In this document: positions 50,684 through 59,234 of the stretch, piece by piece
How the letters are laid out: the number at the start of each line of letters is the position of its first letter
How positions within the stretch are numbered: position 1 is the first letter of the stretch
Assembly: GCF_008710135.1 (NCBI RefSeq)
Contig: NZ_VYKK01000015.1
Coordinates: 186,001 to 250,000, forward strand
DNA: 64,000 nt
Source: Paenibacillus spiritus
Lineage (GTDB): Bacteria; Bacillota; Bacilli; Paenibacillales; Paenibacillaceae
Reading direction: 5' to 3'
Notes under the pieces: model-generated
Seen by the model: the letters and a program-made list of their open reading frames with translations, nothing else
The model's database searches: none
What the model was told of the DNA's origin: nothing
Position numbers and translations under genes: made by a program

Positions 50684-52123
50684 GTGTGGGACATTGAGCT
50701 GAAGCCTCAATCGGAGACCGGCCTGTCCGTGCAGATCTTTCGGTCCTTCCGGAACCGGATGCTCTCGGGCCGCATTCAAGCCGGAGAAGCGCTGCCCTCG
50801 ACCCGGGAGTTGGCCCGGAGTCTCGGCGTGTCGCGGAATACGGTCACCGAGGCGTACGAACGGCTGGTTGCCGAAGGGTATGCGGTAACCTCCCAGGGCG
50901 CTCCGACCCGGGTGGCGGACGGTCTTCGGACGGAGCCGAACCGAGAAGAGACGGAAGAAGAGGCGCAATCGAAGCCGGCGGACGGCCTTCCGGACTGCGC
51001 AGCGGAGGCAGCGGCGCCGCTGAAATGGGATTTCAAGACCGGACAGCCGGATTTGACCCGGTTCCCGTGGAAATCCTGGACCCGGGCGCTGCGCGAGGCC
51101 CAGGGGACGCTGAGCCCGGCCGGGTTCGGCTACGGAGACCCGCAGGGCTACGGTCCGCTGCGGACGGAAATCGCCGGCTGGCTGCTGCGCAGCCGGGGCA
51201 TAGAGGCCGATCCGTCGGACATCTGCATTACTTCGGGTTCAACCCAGGCGCTCTACCTGCTGGCCGGAATTCTACACAAGGAAGGGTGCCCCTTCGCCCT
51301 CGAAGACCCCTCCCATCCGGGCATCCGCACCATCATGCAGCTCGGCGGGCGGCCGGTGCAGTGGATGCCCGTGGATGACCGGGGCGCGCGGGTTGATACT
51401 CTGGAGGGCAAGCCGCTCTCGGCGGTCTATGTGACCCCGTCCCACCAGTTCCCGCTCGGAGGAATTCTGCCGGCAAGCCGCAGGGCATCCCTGGTAAGAA
51501 TGGCGGCCGAAGGCGGCTATTATGTAATCGAAGATGACTATGACAGCGAATTTCGCTACCGGGGCGCGCCTGTAAGCCCACTGTATGAAATGGACCCTTC
51601 CCGGGTCGTCTATGTCGGCACTTTCAGCAAAACCATGTTCCCTGCCCTGCGAATCGGCTTCGCGCTGCTTCCCCCATCTCTCAAGAGCCGGTGGGTTCAC
51701 CGGCGGACTTTCCTGGACGTGCAGAGCCCCCTGTTGGAGCAAGCTGCGCTGACGCTGTTCCTGCGCGAACGCCTGCTGGACCGCCATGTTCGCCGGATGC
51801 GCCGCATTTACGGAACCAAGAGACAGACTCTGCTCACCGCGCTGGAGACGGCGTTCGGGGACAGTGTCCGGGCGCAGGGGGAAGCCTCCGGTCTGCACAC
51901 GGCGGTCCGCTTTCCCATAGGAACGGACGCCGAGGCGCTGGAGGCGGCCTGCCGGAAGGAAGGGATCGGCGTTTACGCGCTGACGCGGTATGCCACCGTC
52001 CGCGCGGAAGCGGACCGAAATACGCTGCTGCTCGGCTACGGCCATCTGGAGCCTGAAGCCATCCGGGAAGGAATAGAGGCCCTGGGCGCCGTCTATGCAG
52101 GTATCCGGGCTTATCACGATTGA
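50684..52123 (+). CDS. MocR-type GntR/aminotransferase regulator
   Basis: 479 aa. N-terminal GntR HTH (~10-75): LSVQIFRSFRNRMLSGRIQAGEALPSTRELARSLGVSRNTVTEAYERLVAEGY. Linker rich in Glu/Arg, then PLP-dependent aminotransferase-like domain: TSGSTQALYLLAGI, EDPSHPGIRTIMQ, VTPSHQFPLGGILPASRRASLV, YVIEDDYDSEF, FSKTMFPALRIGF (PLP lysine). Divergent from the EamA exporter and probably its regulator, like known MocR-transporter pairs. GTG 50684, AAGGAGAG upstream. Confidence 0.92.
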   Translation: MWDIELKPQSETGLSVQIFRSFRNRMLSGRIQAGEALPSTRELARSLGVSRNTVTEAYERLVAEGYAVTSQGAPTRVADGLRTEPNREETEEEAQSKPADGLPDCAAEAAAPLKWDFKTGQPDLTRFPWKSWTRALREAQGTLSPAGFGYGDPQGYGPLRTEIAGWLLRSRGIEADPSDICITSGSTQALYLLAGILHKEGCPFALEDPSHPGIRTIMQLGGRPVQWMPVDDRGARVDTLEGKPLSAVYVTPSHQFPLGGILPASRRASLVRMAAEGGYYVIEDDYDSEFRYRGAPVSPLYEMDPSRVVYVGTFSKTMFPALRIGFALLPPSLKSRWVHRRTFLDVQSPLLEQAALTLFLRERLLDRHVRRMRRIYGTKRQTLLTALETAFGDSVRAQGEASGLHTAVRFPIGTDAEALEAACRKEGIGVYALTRYATVRAEADRNTLLLGYGHLEPEAIREGIEALGAVYAGIRAYHD

Positions 52124-52138
52124 TGAAGGAGAAGAAGG

Positions 52139-53101
52139 ATGGAGAGCCACACGAAATCAAGAATCGGCTTTGATCTGCAAGCCGCGCTGGTGGAATCGAG
52201 CCTGGGAAGAGACAAAGGCCTGCTGCTGAAGTCGAAGGAGCTGACCGGCGGGTATTTTAACTCCGCTTATGAAGTTACACTGACCGGCGGTTCGGCCCTG
52301 ATCCTAAAAATCTCGCCCATGGACGGCATCGCCACCATGAGCTATGAGCGGGACATTATGCGCGCCGAAGTCGCGGCGCTGCGGCTGATGGCGGAGACGG
52401 GCACGGTGCCCGTTCCGCGGGTGCTGGCCTACGACGACAGCCGGCGGCTGCTGCCGGCGGATTATTTTATCATGGAGAGAATCGACGGAACGCCGTACAA
52501 TGACCTCAAAGAGAGCTTGACCGCCAAAGAACGGGCCGCCATCGAGCGCGAAGCGGGACGGCTGAACCGGGCGATCAACGAAATCGGGGGCGAACAGTTC
52601 GGACTGTTCGGAGGGCAGGGACCGACAGGAAGCTGGCGGGAGGCCTTCGCCTGGATGATCGGCTTGGTGCTGGAGGATGCGGACCGCCTCGGCGGCTCGC
52701 TGCCGATGCCGGTGGAAGAGGTGCGGCGGGCCATAGAGGAACGTCTTCCGCTGCTGGATGCGGTCACGGAGCCACGGCTGGTGCACTGGGATCTGTGGGA
52801 TGGGAACATCTTCGTAAAAGACGGACGGATCGCCGCGCTCATTGACTGGGAGCGGGCGCTCTGGGGCGATCCGCTGATGGAGTATTACTTTCGCTATCTG
52901 GAGAATTCGCCGGCATTCTTCGAGGGGTACGGCAGCTTCTGCAATTCCCCGGATGAGCTTCGCCGACGGAAGCTGTACGATTTCTATCTGGATCTGATTT
53001 ATTATGTAGAATGCTTCTCCAGAAAGTACGAGAGCCGGGAACATCTGGAGTGGGCGATGGACACCATTAAGAACGGCTGGGAGCGTTTCCTGCAATCTTG
53101 A
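52139..53101 (+). CDS. APH-family phosphotransferase
   Basis: 320-aa aminoglycoside-phosphotransferase-type kinase fold: ELTGGYFNSAYEVTLTGGSALILKISP (ATP grip), PVPRVLAYDDSRRLLPADYFIMERIDGTPY, RLVHWDLWDGNIFVKDGRIAALIDWERALWGDPLMEYYF (catalytic HxDxxxxN and D). Probable small-molecule kinase or resistance enzyme; substrate unknown. Starts 15 nt after the MocR gene, so may share its transcript. Confidence 0.85.
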   Translation: MESHTKSRIGFDLQAALVESSLGRDKGLLLKSKELTGGYFNSAYEVTLTGGSALILKISPMDGIATMSYERDIMRAEVAALRLMAETGTVPVPRVLAYDDSRRLLPADYFIMERIDGTPYNDLKESLTAKERAAIEREAGRLNRAINEIGGEQFGLFGGQGPTGSWREAFAWMIGLVLEDADRLGGSLPMPVEEVRRAIEERLPLLDAVTEPRLVHWDLWDGNIFVKDGRIAALIDWERALWGDPLMEYYFRYLENSPAFFEGYGSFCNSPDELRRRKLYDFYLDLIYYVECFSRKYESREHLEWAMDTIKNGWERFLQS

Positions 53102-53133
53102 CTTGTATTTGGACCCGCTTTTTGTCTATACTA

Positions 53134-53150
53134 TTGATAATTATTATCAA
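53134..53150 (+). promoter_or_regulatory. Perfect Fur box before the lone oppD
   Basis: TTGATAATTATTATCAA matches TGATAATNATTATCA fully with extended symmetry. A -10-like TATACT (53127-53132) directly precedes it. Confidence 0.85.
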
Positions 53151-53188
53151 TATTAACTTTCTACGATAGAGCGGAGATGGAGACAAGA

Positions 53189-54256
53189 ATGGAACGCCTG
53201 CTAGAAGTCAAAGATTTAGCCATATCCTTCCATACGCGCGGCGGCGAGGTTCAGGCCATCCGCGGCGTCAGCTTTCATGTGGATAAAGGGGAGACGCTGG
53301 CGATCGTCGGCGAATCGGGCTCGGGCAAGAGCGTCACGTCCCAGGCCTTGATGAAGCTGATTCCCACGCCTCCGGGCCGTTATAAGGGCGGGAGCATCCT
53401 GTTCGACGGACAGGAGATCATTACGAAGAGCGAGAAACAGATGCAGTCCATCCGCGGCAAGGAGATCGGAATGATCTTCCAGGACCCGATGACGTCGCTT
53501 AATCCGATGATGAAAGTCGGCAAGCAGATCACGGAAGTGCTGCACAAGCACGAGAACATGTCCCGCGGAGCCGCAGTCAAACGCGGCATTGAGCTGCTTA
53601 AGCTGGTCGGCATTCCGTCACCGGAGCGGCGCTTCCAGCAGTACCCGCATGAATTCAGCGGCGGGATGCGGCAGCGCGTCGTCATCGCCATGGCGCTGGC
53701 GGCCAACCCGAAGCTGCTGATCGCCGATGAACCGACCACTGCGCTGGACGTTACCATTCAGGCCCAGATTCTCGATCTGATGAAGGAACTCCAGAAGAAG
53801 ATCGGAACGTCGATTATCTTCATCACACATGACCTCGGCGTTGTGGCAAGCATGGCCGACCGGGTAGCTGTCATGTATGCCGGGCAAATTGTCGAGATGG
53901 GAACGGTCGAAGAGATCTTCTACGATCCGCGCCACCCGTATACCTGGGGTCTGCTCGGCTCCATGCCGAGCCTCGAGAGCAAAGGCTCCATGCTGACGGC
54001 CATCCCGGGAACGCCGCCCGATCTCATCAAGCCGCCCAAGGGCGACGCCTTCGCCATGCGAAGCACGTATGCCATGGCGATTGACTATGAGAAGGAGCCG
54101 CCACTGTTCAAGGTGTCGGATACGCATTATGTCAAGTCCTGGCTCCTGCACCCGATGGCTCCGGCCGTAACCCCTCCGGACGCGGTTCTCAAGAAGCATC
54201 GCAAGCTGCCGGGAACGTATGAGCAGCCGGTGCAGGTCGACAACTACTTTGAATAA
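53189..54256 (+). CDS. oppD: Oligopeptide/dipeptide-type ABC ATPase OppD, unaccompanied
   Basis: 355 aa. Walker A VGESGSGKSVTSQALMKLI, IFQDPMTSLNPMM, signature FSGGMRQRVVIAMALA, Walker B LLIADEPTTALD, ITHDLGVVASMADRVAV, then the oligo_HPY end YDPRHPYTWGLLGSMP. The Cys-rich stretch of many DppD proteins reads GDAFAMRSTYAMAIDYE here, with no Cys, as in Bacillus OppD. No oppA, B, C or F next to it. Fur box upstream. Two possible starts: ATG 53177 and ATG 53189; the second fits GGAG. Terminator follows. Confidence 0.9.
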   Translation: MERLLEVKDLAISFHTRGGEVQAIRGVSFHVDKGETLAIVGESGSGKSVTSQALMKLIPTPPGRYKGGSILFDGQEIITKSEKQMQSIRGKEIGMIFQDPMTSLNPMMKVGKQITEVLHKHENMSRGAAVKRGIELLKLVGIPSPERRFQQYPHEFSGGMRQRVVIAMALAANPKLLIADEPTTALDVTIQAQILDLMKELQKKIGTSIIFITHDLGVVASMADRVAVMYAGQIVEMGTVEEIFYDPRHPYTWGLLGSMPSLESKGSMLTAIPGTPPDLIKPPKGDAFAMRSTYAMAIDYEKEPPLFKVSDTHYVKSWLLHPMAPAVTPPDAVLKKHRKLPGTYEQPVQVDNYFE

Positions 54257-54270
54257 TCAGGTTCTTAAGC

Positions 54271-54300
54271 GTGCGGTCTCTCTGGAGGCCGCACTTTTTT
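54271..54300 (+). terminator. Terminator after oppD
   Basis: GTGCGG / CCGCAC with inner CTC/GAG pairing, then TTTTTT. Confidence 0.85.
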
Positions 54301-54404
54301 GGTGGAGAGAGCAGCAGGGAGCTAAATTTATATTTATTAATACATGAAACAAAACATATACATCTAAATAAAAGTATTGACGAACCCGCCATCCCGGGCG
54401 CAAA

Positions 54405-54419
54405 ATGTAAGGGTATACA
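54405..54419 (+). promoter_or_regulatory. Near-cre site before the lipoprotein arabinanase
   Basis: ATGTAAGGGTATACA, one mismatch to the cre consensus but in the core C, so weak. A -35-like TTGACG lies at 54377-54382. Confidence 0.35.
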
Positions 54420-54436
54420 TATGGAGGTGGACCCTT

Positions 54437-55876
54437 GTGAAGAAACCTGCGTTCGGCGCTCTGGCCGTTCTGCTCCTGCTTGGCGCCTGCTCGGGGCCGG
54501 CCGGCAACCAAGGCGGCGGAGAAGCGCCGTCTAGTCCCGAATTTACCAACGTGTCGGTGCATGACCCGTCCGTAATCCGGGTGAAGGACACGTATTATGT
54601 GTTCGGCTCGCATCTGACGGCTGCCAAGACTACAGACCTGATGAACTGGGAGCCGATTGCATCCGGTGTGCATGACGGGAACGCGCTTATTCCGAACGTC
54701 ACCACCGAACTGGAGGAGACGCTCTCCTGGGCGCAGTCCGATACGCTCTGGGCCCCGGATGTCATTCAGCTGGCGGACGGCAAGTTCTACATGTACTACG
54801 ACGCCTGCCGGGGCGATTCCCCGCTGTCGGCGATGGGGGTCGCCGTTGCGGATTCCATCGAGGGCCCTTACCGGAACAAGGGCATTATCCTGAAATCCGG
54901 AATGACCGGCATTTCGGATGACGGCACGGTCTATGATTCCACCCAGCATCCGAATGTGGTGGACCCCGATGTGTTCTTTGACAAGGACGGCGGGCTGTGG
55001 ATGGTCTACGGTTCGTACTCCGGCGGGATTTATATTCTGAAAATGGACCCGGCCACCGGCCTCCCGCTGGAAGGGCAGGGCTATGGAACCAAGCTGCTGG
55101 GCGGCTATCACGCCCGGATCGAAGGCCCGTACATGCTCTACAGCCCGGAGACGGATTATTACTACCTCTTTCTCTCCTATGGCGGCTTGACTGCCGACGG
55201 CGGGTACAATATCCGCGTTGCCCGGTCGAAGAATCCGGACGGACCGTTCGAGGACGCGGAAGGCCGCAAGATGGCGGAGGCGCAGGGGACGCCGGGGCAG
55301 CTTTTTGACGATCCCGCCTATGCGCCTTACGGGGTCAAGCTGATGGGGAATTTCGAATGGTCTGCGGAAGGCGCGAAGAACCCGGACGAGACGCTGGGAT
55401 ACGTATCGCCGGGTCACAACTCCGCCTATTACGACGAGAAGACAGGACAGTATTTCCTGATCTTCCACACCCGCTTCCCCGGCAGGGGAGAAGAGCATGA
55501 AGTCCGGGTGCACCAGCTCTTCATGAACAGCGAGGGCTGGCCGGTGGCGGCCCCGGAACGTTACAGCGGAGAGAAGATCGGCCGTTATAATGGGAAGCAA
55601 ATTGCCGGGTCGTACCAGTATATAAGCCACGGCAAGGACATTACGGCTGACCTTGTCGCCTCCCAGGCGATAAAGCTGAACGAAGATGGGACGATCTCCG
55701 GTGCCGTGTCCGGGACCTGGAAGCTGACCGGCGGGCACGGTGCGCGGCTGACTATTGACGGCAACGCATACGACGGGGTATTCGTCCGGCAGTGGAACGA
55801 GCGGACGCAGCGCATCGGAATGAGCTTTACCGCCGTGTCCACAGAAGGCGTAGCAGTCTGGGGAAGTTCCTTCTAG
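54437..55876 (+). CDS. GH43 arabinanase-type lipoprotein (Abn2-like)
   Basis: 479 aa. Lipobox LLGAC (Cys ~19). GH43 five-bladed propeller: SVHDPSVIRVKDTYYVFGSHLTAA (catalytic Asp), LSWAQSDTLWAPDVIQLADGKFYMYYDAC, PNVVDPDVFFDKDGGLWMVYGSYSGGIYI (Asp), GYHARIEGPYMLYSPETDYYYLFLSYGG (catalytic Glu), SPGHNSAYYDEKTGQYFLIFHTRF. C-terminal ~110 residues beta-rich as in B. subtilis Abn2. Likely cuts alpha-1,5-arabinan at the cell surface. GTG 54437 after GGAGGTGG. Confidence 0.9.
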   Translation: MKKPAFGALAVLLLLGACSGPAGNQGGGEAPSSPEFTNVSVHDPSVIRVKDTYYVFGSHLTAAKTTDLMNWEPIASGVHDGNALIPNVTTELEETLSWAQSDTLWAPDVIQLADGKFYMYYDACRGDSPLSAMGVAVADSIEGPYRNKGIILKSGMTGISDDGTVYDSTQHPNVVDPDVFFDKDGGLWMVYGSYSGGIYILKMDPATGLPLEGQGYGTKLLGGYHARIEGPYMLYSPETDYYYLFLSYGGLTADGGYNIRVARSKNPDGPFEDAEGRKMAEAQGTPGQLFDDPAYAPYGVKLMGNFEWSAEGAKNPDETLGYVSPGHNSAYYDEKTGQYFLIFHTRFPGRGEEHEVRVHQLFMNSEGWPVAAPERYSGEKIGRYNGKQIAGSYQYISHGKDITADLVASQAIKLNEDGTISGAVSGTWKLTGGHGARLTIDGNAYDGVFVRQWNERTQRIGMSFTAVSTEGVAVWGSSF

Positions 55877-55894
55877 GTGTTGCCCGCTGGATTC

Positions 55895-55926
55895 AAAAGA
55901 CCGGGGAAACGGCTCCCCGGTCTTTT
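55895..55926. terminator. Terminator after the arabinanase lipoprotein
   Basis: AAAAGACCGGGG / CCCCGGTCTTTT, 12-bp stem with short loop. Confidence 0.85.
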
Positions 55927-56008
55927 GGCGTTTCTCTTCCGGCAGGCAAATTGACATCTCCCGAATCTAAGGGAATAATGTCTAGAGGACAAGGGGGAAC
56001 CGAAAGAC

Positions 56009-56800
56009 ATGAAGCTGGTGTCATGGAACGTCAACGGCCTCAGGGCCTGTGTGAACAAGGGATTCAACGACTATTTCGCCGCCGCCGGCGCGGATGTGTT
56101 CTGCGTGCAGGAGACGAAGCTTCAGGAGGGCCAAATCCGGCTTGAGCTTGGCGGGGAATACCGGCAGTACTGGAATTATGCCCACAAAAAGGGCTATTCG
56201 GGTACGGCGGTGTTCACACGATTGGAGCCGCTGTCTGCGGCTTATGGCATTGAGGGCATGGAAGAAACGGAAGGCCGCGTGATTACGCTGGAGTTCGAAT
56301 CTTTCTACTTGGTCAATGCCTATTCGCCCAATGCCAGACGCGACCTCTCCCGGCTTGCGTTCCGGCTGGAATGGGAAGACCGGTTTCTTGAACATCTTCT
56401 GCGGCTGGATGCCGTGAAACCGGTGATTGTCTGCGGCGATCTGAATGTCGCCCACCGGGAGATTGATCTGAAGAACGCGAAGGCGAACATCGGCAATTCG
56501 GGCTTCACGGACGAGGAGCGGGGCCGGATGACCCGATTGCTGGAGTCCGGCTTCATTGATTCCTTCCGGCATTTGAACCCGGATACAGAGGGTGTCTATT
56601 CCTGGTGGAGCTATATGCCCAAGGTGCGAGAGCGGAACATCGGCTGGCGGATCGACTATTTTCTGGTGTCGGGCCGTCTGGCGTCTTCGATTGCCGGAGC
56701 AAGCGTCGATTGTCAGATTATGGGCAGCGATCACTGCCCGGTGGTACTGGAGCTGGATCTTCCGGCGACGGTCGTACCCGCAACTAAGAAGGAGGAGTAA
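56009..56800 (+). CDS. exoA: Exodeoxyribonuclease III / AP endonuclease ExoA
   Basis: 263 aa. KLVSWNVNGLRACVNKG, CVQETKLQEGQ, YWNYAHKKGYSGTAVFTR, YSPNARRDLSRLAFRLEWEDRF, VICGDLNVAHREIDLKN, DSFRHLNPDTEGVYSWWSYMPKVRERNIGWRIDYFLVS, MGSDHCPVVLEL. All metal and catalytic motifs (N, E, D-x-N, SDH) are present. Base-excision repair, cytoplasmic. Ribosome site AAGGGGG. Stops 3 nt before the aminopeptidase gene. Confidence 0.95.
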   Translation: MKLVSWNVNGLRACVNKGFNDYFAAAGADVFCVQETKLQEGQIRLELGGEYRQYWNYAHKKGYSGTAVFTRLEPLSAAYGIEGMEETEGRVITLEFESFYLVNAYSPNARRDLSRLAFRLEWEDRFLEHLLRLDAVKPVIVCGDLNVAHREIDLKNAKANIGNSGFTDEERGRMTRLLESGFIDSFRHLNPDTEGVYSWWSYMPKVRERNIGWRIDYFLVSGRLASSIAGASVDCQIMGSDHCPVVLELDLPATVVPATKKEE

Positions 56801-56803
56801 CGA

Positions 56804-58033
56804 ATGAAAGATTGGAATACGATGCTGGAACGCTACGCCCGTCTGGTCGTCAAGGTGGGCGTGAATGTCCAGCCCGGTCAGGTGCTGATGGTGCATGCGC
56901 CTTTGGAGACGGCGGAGCTTACACGGAAGATTGTGGCAAGCGCTTATGAAGCCGGAGCCAAATATGTCCTGGTGGACTGGGAAGACGAGCAGACCAGCCG
57001 GATCCGGTTCGAGAAAGGCCCGGACGAATCGTTCGATTATTATCCGAAGTGGCAGGCGGATATGTTGGAGAAGTTCGCGGAGGAAGGCGGCGCAGCGCTT
57101 CATATCAAGGTGCCGAATCCCGATCTGTACGACGGAATCGACTCGGAGAAGGTCTCCCGTTCGGTCAAGGCGGCCGCGGTGCTTCGCCAGAATTATCAGG
57201 CCTATACCCGCAACAACCGGATCAGCTGGGCGCTCATCAAGGCGCCGACGGCGGCTTGGGCCGACAAGGTCTTCGCGGATCTTCCCGAAGAAGAGCGGAT
57301 TCCGGCTATGTGGGAAGCCATCTTCCGGATGAACCGGGTGAATACGCCCGATCCGGTGGCGGCATGGGAGAAGCATCTGGAACGGCTGCGGCAGAGCGAA
57401 CGGAAGCTGAACGCCAAGCGCTACCGGAGTCTGCATTACCGTGCCCCGGGTACGGATCTTCGGGTCGAGCTGCCCGAAGGCCATATCTGGCGGGCGGCGG
57501 GCGGCCTTAACGACCGGGGTGTGCATTTTGTGGCGAATATGCCGACCGAGGAAGTCTACTCGATGCCCAAGCGAACAGGCGTGAACGGGACGGTAAGCAG
57601 CACGCTGCCGCTGAACCTGAACGGACGGCTGGTCGACGGCATCCGCCTGACCTTCAAGGACGGGCGGGTGGAATCTTTTGAGGCCCGCAGCGGCAAGGAG
57701 CATTTGACTTCCCTGCTGGCGACTGATGAAGGCGCATCCTATCTCGGAGAGGTAGCGCTGGTGCCGCATAATTCGCCGATCTCGCAGATGAACCGGGTCT
57801 TCTACAATACAGGGATCGACGAGAATGCTTCCTGCCATTTTGCGCTTGGAAGCTCCTACCCGGTCAATCTGGAAGGGGGCGCCGGAATGAGCCGGGAAGA
57901 GCTGCTGGAACGGGGGGCGAACGTCAGCCTCACGCATGTGGACTTCATGATCGGCTGTGCGGAGCTGGATATCGACGGCGAGCTGCAGGACGGCACCTGG
58001 GAGCCGGTGTTCCGCGCCGGGAACTGGGCCTGA
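56804..58033 (+). CDS. M29-family aminopeptidase (AmpS/PepS)
   Basis: 409 aa. YARLVVKVGVNVQPGQVLMVHAPLETAELTRKIVASAYEAGAKYV, then ALIKAPTAAWADKVF, RLRQSERKLNAKRYRSLHYRAPGTDLRVELPEGHIWRAAGG, ANMPTEEVYSMPKRTGVNGTVSSTLPL, YLGEVALVPHNSPISQM, FYNTGIDENASCHFALGSSYP, LTHVDFMIG. Metal ligands Glu and His of the family are in these motifs. Releases N-terminal amino acids. AAGGAGGAG before ATG. Confidence 0.93.
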   Translation: MKDWNTMLERYARLVVKVGVNVQPGQVLMVHAPLETAELTRKIVASAYEAGAKYVLVDWEDEQTSRIRFEKGPDESFDYYPKWQADMLEKFAEEGGAALHIKVPNPDLYDGIDSEKVSRSVKAAAVLRQNYQAYTRNNRISWALIKAPTAAWADKVFADLPEEERIPAMWEAIFRMNRVNTPDPVAAWEKHLERLRQSERKLNAKRYRSLHYRAPGTDLRVELPEGHIWRAAGGLNDRGVHFVANMPTEEVYSMPKRTGVNGTVSSTLPLNLNGRLVDGIRLTFKDGRVESFEARSGKEHLTSLLATDEGASYLGEVALVPHNSPISQMNRVFYNTGIDENASCHFALGSSYPVNLEGGAGMSREELLERGANVSLTHVDFMIGCAELDIDGELQDGTWEPVFRAGNWA

Positions 58034-58172
58034 TTCTCCTTCCTTCGTTTGACCTCAAGCCGGACGGACGCTCACTCACGGGCGCTCCTTCCGGCTTATC
58101 GGCATGGTGTTGAGGGCTGCGCTATCCGCGGACGAAGAAAAAAGTGGACAATTCCCGGTTTTAACGTAATAA

Positions 58173-58187
58173 TGAGAATCATTATCA
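58173..58187 (+). promoter_or_regulatory. Fur box before the FecCD permease pair
   Basis: TGAGAATCATTATCA, one mismatch to TGATAATNATTATCA. It follows a possible promoter TGGACA (58145-58150)-16-TAATAA (58167-58172). Confidence 0.8.
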
Positions 58188-58223
58188 TACATAATGGATG
58201 ACGTTTTTTTACAAGGGGAATTT

Positions 58224-59234
58224 ATGGATACGACCAAACGACTCCAACACTCATTTCTGTTCCAGCTGCTGACGGCGCTTGCCGTACTGCTTCTGTTCTT
58301 CGCCGTGTCGCTTGTTCTGGGCGCGCGCACGACCAGTCTGCATGAGGCCTGGATGGCGCTGACCGGCGGCGGAACCGGCGACAATGCCACCATGATTCGC
58401 GAAATCCGTCTTCCGCGCATCGCCGCCGGACTGCTCGTAGGCGCTGCCCTGTCGGTTTCGGGCGCTATTATGCAGGGGCTGACCCGCAATCCGCTGGCCG
58501 ATCCCGGCCTGCTCGGGATCACCTCAGGCGGCACTGCGGCCATTACCGTGGCGCTGGCTTTGATGCCTTCGATGACCTACCTTGGCCTTACGGGCGCTTC
58601 CTTCATCGGAGCGGCCGCGGGGGCCGGTCTGGTCTTTGGCCTGGGGCAGCTGTCCCGCACGGGGCTGTCGCCGCTCCAGCTTGTGCTGGCCGGCGCGGCG
58701 GTCTCCGCGCTGCTGATCGCCGTTACGCAGGGCGTCGGCTTAATATTCCACGTCTCCAAGGATGTGACGATGTGGACGGCCTCCGGCCTGATCGGAATCG
58801 CCTGGGCGCAGGTCCGGTCGGTTGCGCCGGTCATTGCGGCAGGCATCGCGGGAGCGCTGCTGCTCTCCCGCCAGCTCTCGATCTTAAGCCTGAACGAGAC
58901 GGCTGCGACCGGACTCGGCGTCAATGCCGGACGGGTCAAATTCGTTCTCTATCTGCTCGTCGTGCTTCTGGCCGGCGCCTCGGTGGCGTTGGTCGGCAAT
59001 ATGGCGTTCCTCGGACTCATGGTGCCGCATATCGTCAGGGCGGCGGCGGGGACGGATTACCGCCGTATTCTTCCGCTGTCGGCAATTGCGGGCGCGGCCT
59101 TCATGGTGCTGGCGGATACGCTGGGACGAATGATCAACGCTCCGTTCGAGACGCCGCTTGTGGCGATTGTCTCCATGGTGGGGCTGCCGTTCTTTCTTAT
59201 CATTGTGCGCAAAGGGGACAAGCTGCTGTCATGA
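58224..59234 (+). CDS. FecCD-family siderophore ABC permease 1
   Basis: 336 aa, about nine membrane helices. FFAVSLVLGARTTSLHEAWMAL, REIRLPRIAAGLLVGAALSVSGAIMQGLTRNPLADPGLLGITSGGTAAI, LAGAAVSALLIAVTQG, NETAATGLGVNAGRVKFVLYLLVVLLAGASVALVGNMAFLGLMVPHIVR. FhuB/FeuB-like. ATG 58224 after AAGGGGA; ATG 58194 lies earlier without a ribosome site. ATGA overlap with the next gene. Fur box upstream. Confidence 0.9.
   Translation: MDTTKRLQHSFLFQLLTALAVLLLFFAVSLVLGARTTSLHEAWMALTGGGTGDNATMIREIRLPRIAAGLLVGAALSVSGAIMQGLTRNPLADPGLLGITSGGTAAITVALALMPSMTYLGLTGASFIGAAAGAGLVFGLGQLSRTGLSPLQLVLAGAAVSALLIAVTQGVGLIFHVSKDVTMWTASGLIGIAWAQVRSVAPVIAAGIAGALLLSRQLSILSLNETAATGLGVNAGRVKFVLYLLVVLLAGASVALVGNMAFLGLMVPHIVRAAAGTDYRRILPLSAIAGAAFMVLADTLGRMINAPFETPLVAIVSMVGLPFFLIIVRKGDKLLS

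Noticed and set aside
54257..55957. 566-aa minus-strand frame opposite the arabinanase lipoprotein
   Set aside because: Shadow of a GH43 gene with catalytic motifs in place.
56021..57937. 638-aa minus-strand frame opposite exoA and the M29 aminopeptidase
   Set aside because: Both plus-strand genes have full motif sets and ribosome sites; the antisense frame has none.
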